From RGIG7111 sp036839975 (GTDB lineage Bacteria > Bacillota > Clostridia > Peptostreptococcales > Anaerovoracaceae), in the NCBI GenBank assembly GCA_036839975.1, contig DAISVU010000016.1, positions 1-32,084 of the forward strand: a stretch of DNA of 32,084 bases. The letters are read 5' to 3'. The notes under the pieces were generated by a model, which made no database searches, was not told the DNA's origin, and saw nothing but the letters and a program-made list of their open reading frames with translations. Positions 32,041 through 32,084 of the stretch are shown one piece after another; within the stretch, counting starts at the first letter, position 1; each line of letters starts with the position of its first letter. The position numbers and the translations under genes are program-made.

Positions 32041-32084
32041 ATGAAAAGTATAACCGAAGAAATGCGATATCGCCGGCGTTTATG
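32041..32084 (+). CDS. Start of a transposase or integrase-type protein, cut by window end
   Basis: The ATG has AAAGGAG eight bases upstream and is followed by KSITEEMRYRRRL. I recall this opening from HTH/integrase-core transposases of Clostridia whose next residues form a helix-turn-helix. Upstream, GATAC-TTTG and CAAAGGTATC form an imperfect inverted repeat (about 31981-32029), perhaps part of the element's left end. Only 14 codons are visible, so this is tentative. Confidence 0.45.
   Translation, partial: MKSITEEMRYRRRL

Noticed and set aside
1..32084. CRISPR array, rRNA genes or prophage
   Set aside because: No regularly spaced repeats, no rRNA sequence and no phage structural genes were found on either strand.

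Overview
The window looks like a low-to-mid GC Gram-positive anaerobe of class Clostridia. The supporting signs are heavy use of AUA/AGA codons, strong AGGAGG-type ribosome sites, a T-box leader in front of valS, an fhs-fchA-folD one-carbon cluster, an AddB-type recombination nuclease, a FeoA-FeoA-FeoB locus with a FeoB-associated Cys-rich peptide, a DUF3793 gene, and MBOAT/DHHW/DUF4358 genes. Family-level placement (for example the Family XIII / Anaerovoracaceae type) is only a guess.

Layout. 1-700: decayed mobile-element pieces (large serine recombinase, possibly IS110). 700-1640 (minus): rplS with its own promoter and terminator, encoding L19 with a long Ala/Glu/Lys-rich tail. 1925-5910 (plus): fhs, fchA and folD, then a broken larC. 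5887-10090 (minus): a four-gene extracellular glycan O-acylation operon (SGNH, DUF4358, MBOAT, DHHW) converging on the larC remnant. 10449-20935 (plus): T-box-controlled valS, then folC, a lipid kinase, a GNAT, a HAD phosphatase and addB. 20943-22035: a tRNA-Thr(CGU) unit and an alpha/beta hydrolase. 22178-22405: a promoter-terminator unit with no gene. 22672-26089: feoA, feoA, feoB, a 26-residue membrane peptide and a FeoB-associated Cys-rich protein. 26369-26974: a DUF3793 gene cut by an in-frame UGA. 27027-30148: a two-gene ABC exporter (ATPase plus FtsX permease). 30153-31936: a dead IS1202/ISNCY-type element between 22-bp direct repeats. 32041-end: the start of another transposase.

How the genes work together. 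Fhs makes formyl-THF from formate, and FolD reduces methenyl-THF to methylene-THF. FolD has lost two of the residues needed for cyclohydrolase activity (Lys to Ala52, Gln to Met96) while keeping Tyr48 and Asp119. FchA, encoded between the two, is therefore the likely source of the cyclohydrolase step. FolC then polyglutamylates the folates. The feo block imports ferrous iron. The SGNH/MBOAT/DHHW block probably acylates a cell-surface polymer.

Most worth a second look: the FolD/FchA division of labour, the tiny membrane peptide in the feo operon, the in-frame UGA in DUF3793, AddB without its P-loop and without adjacent addA, the unassigned transcript with competing hairpins before feoA, and the extended L19. 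No CRISPR array, rRNA or prophage was seen.
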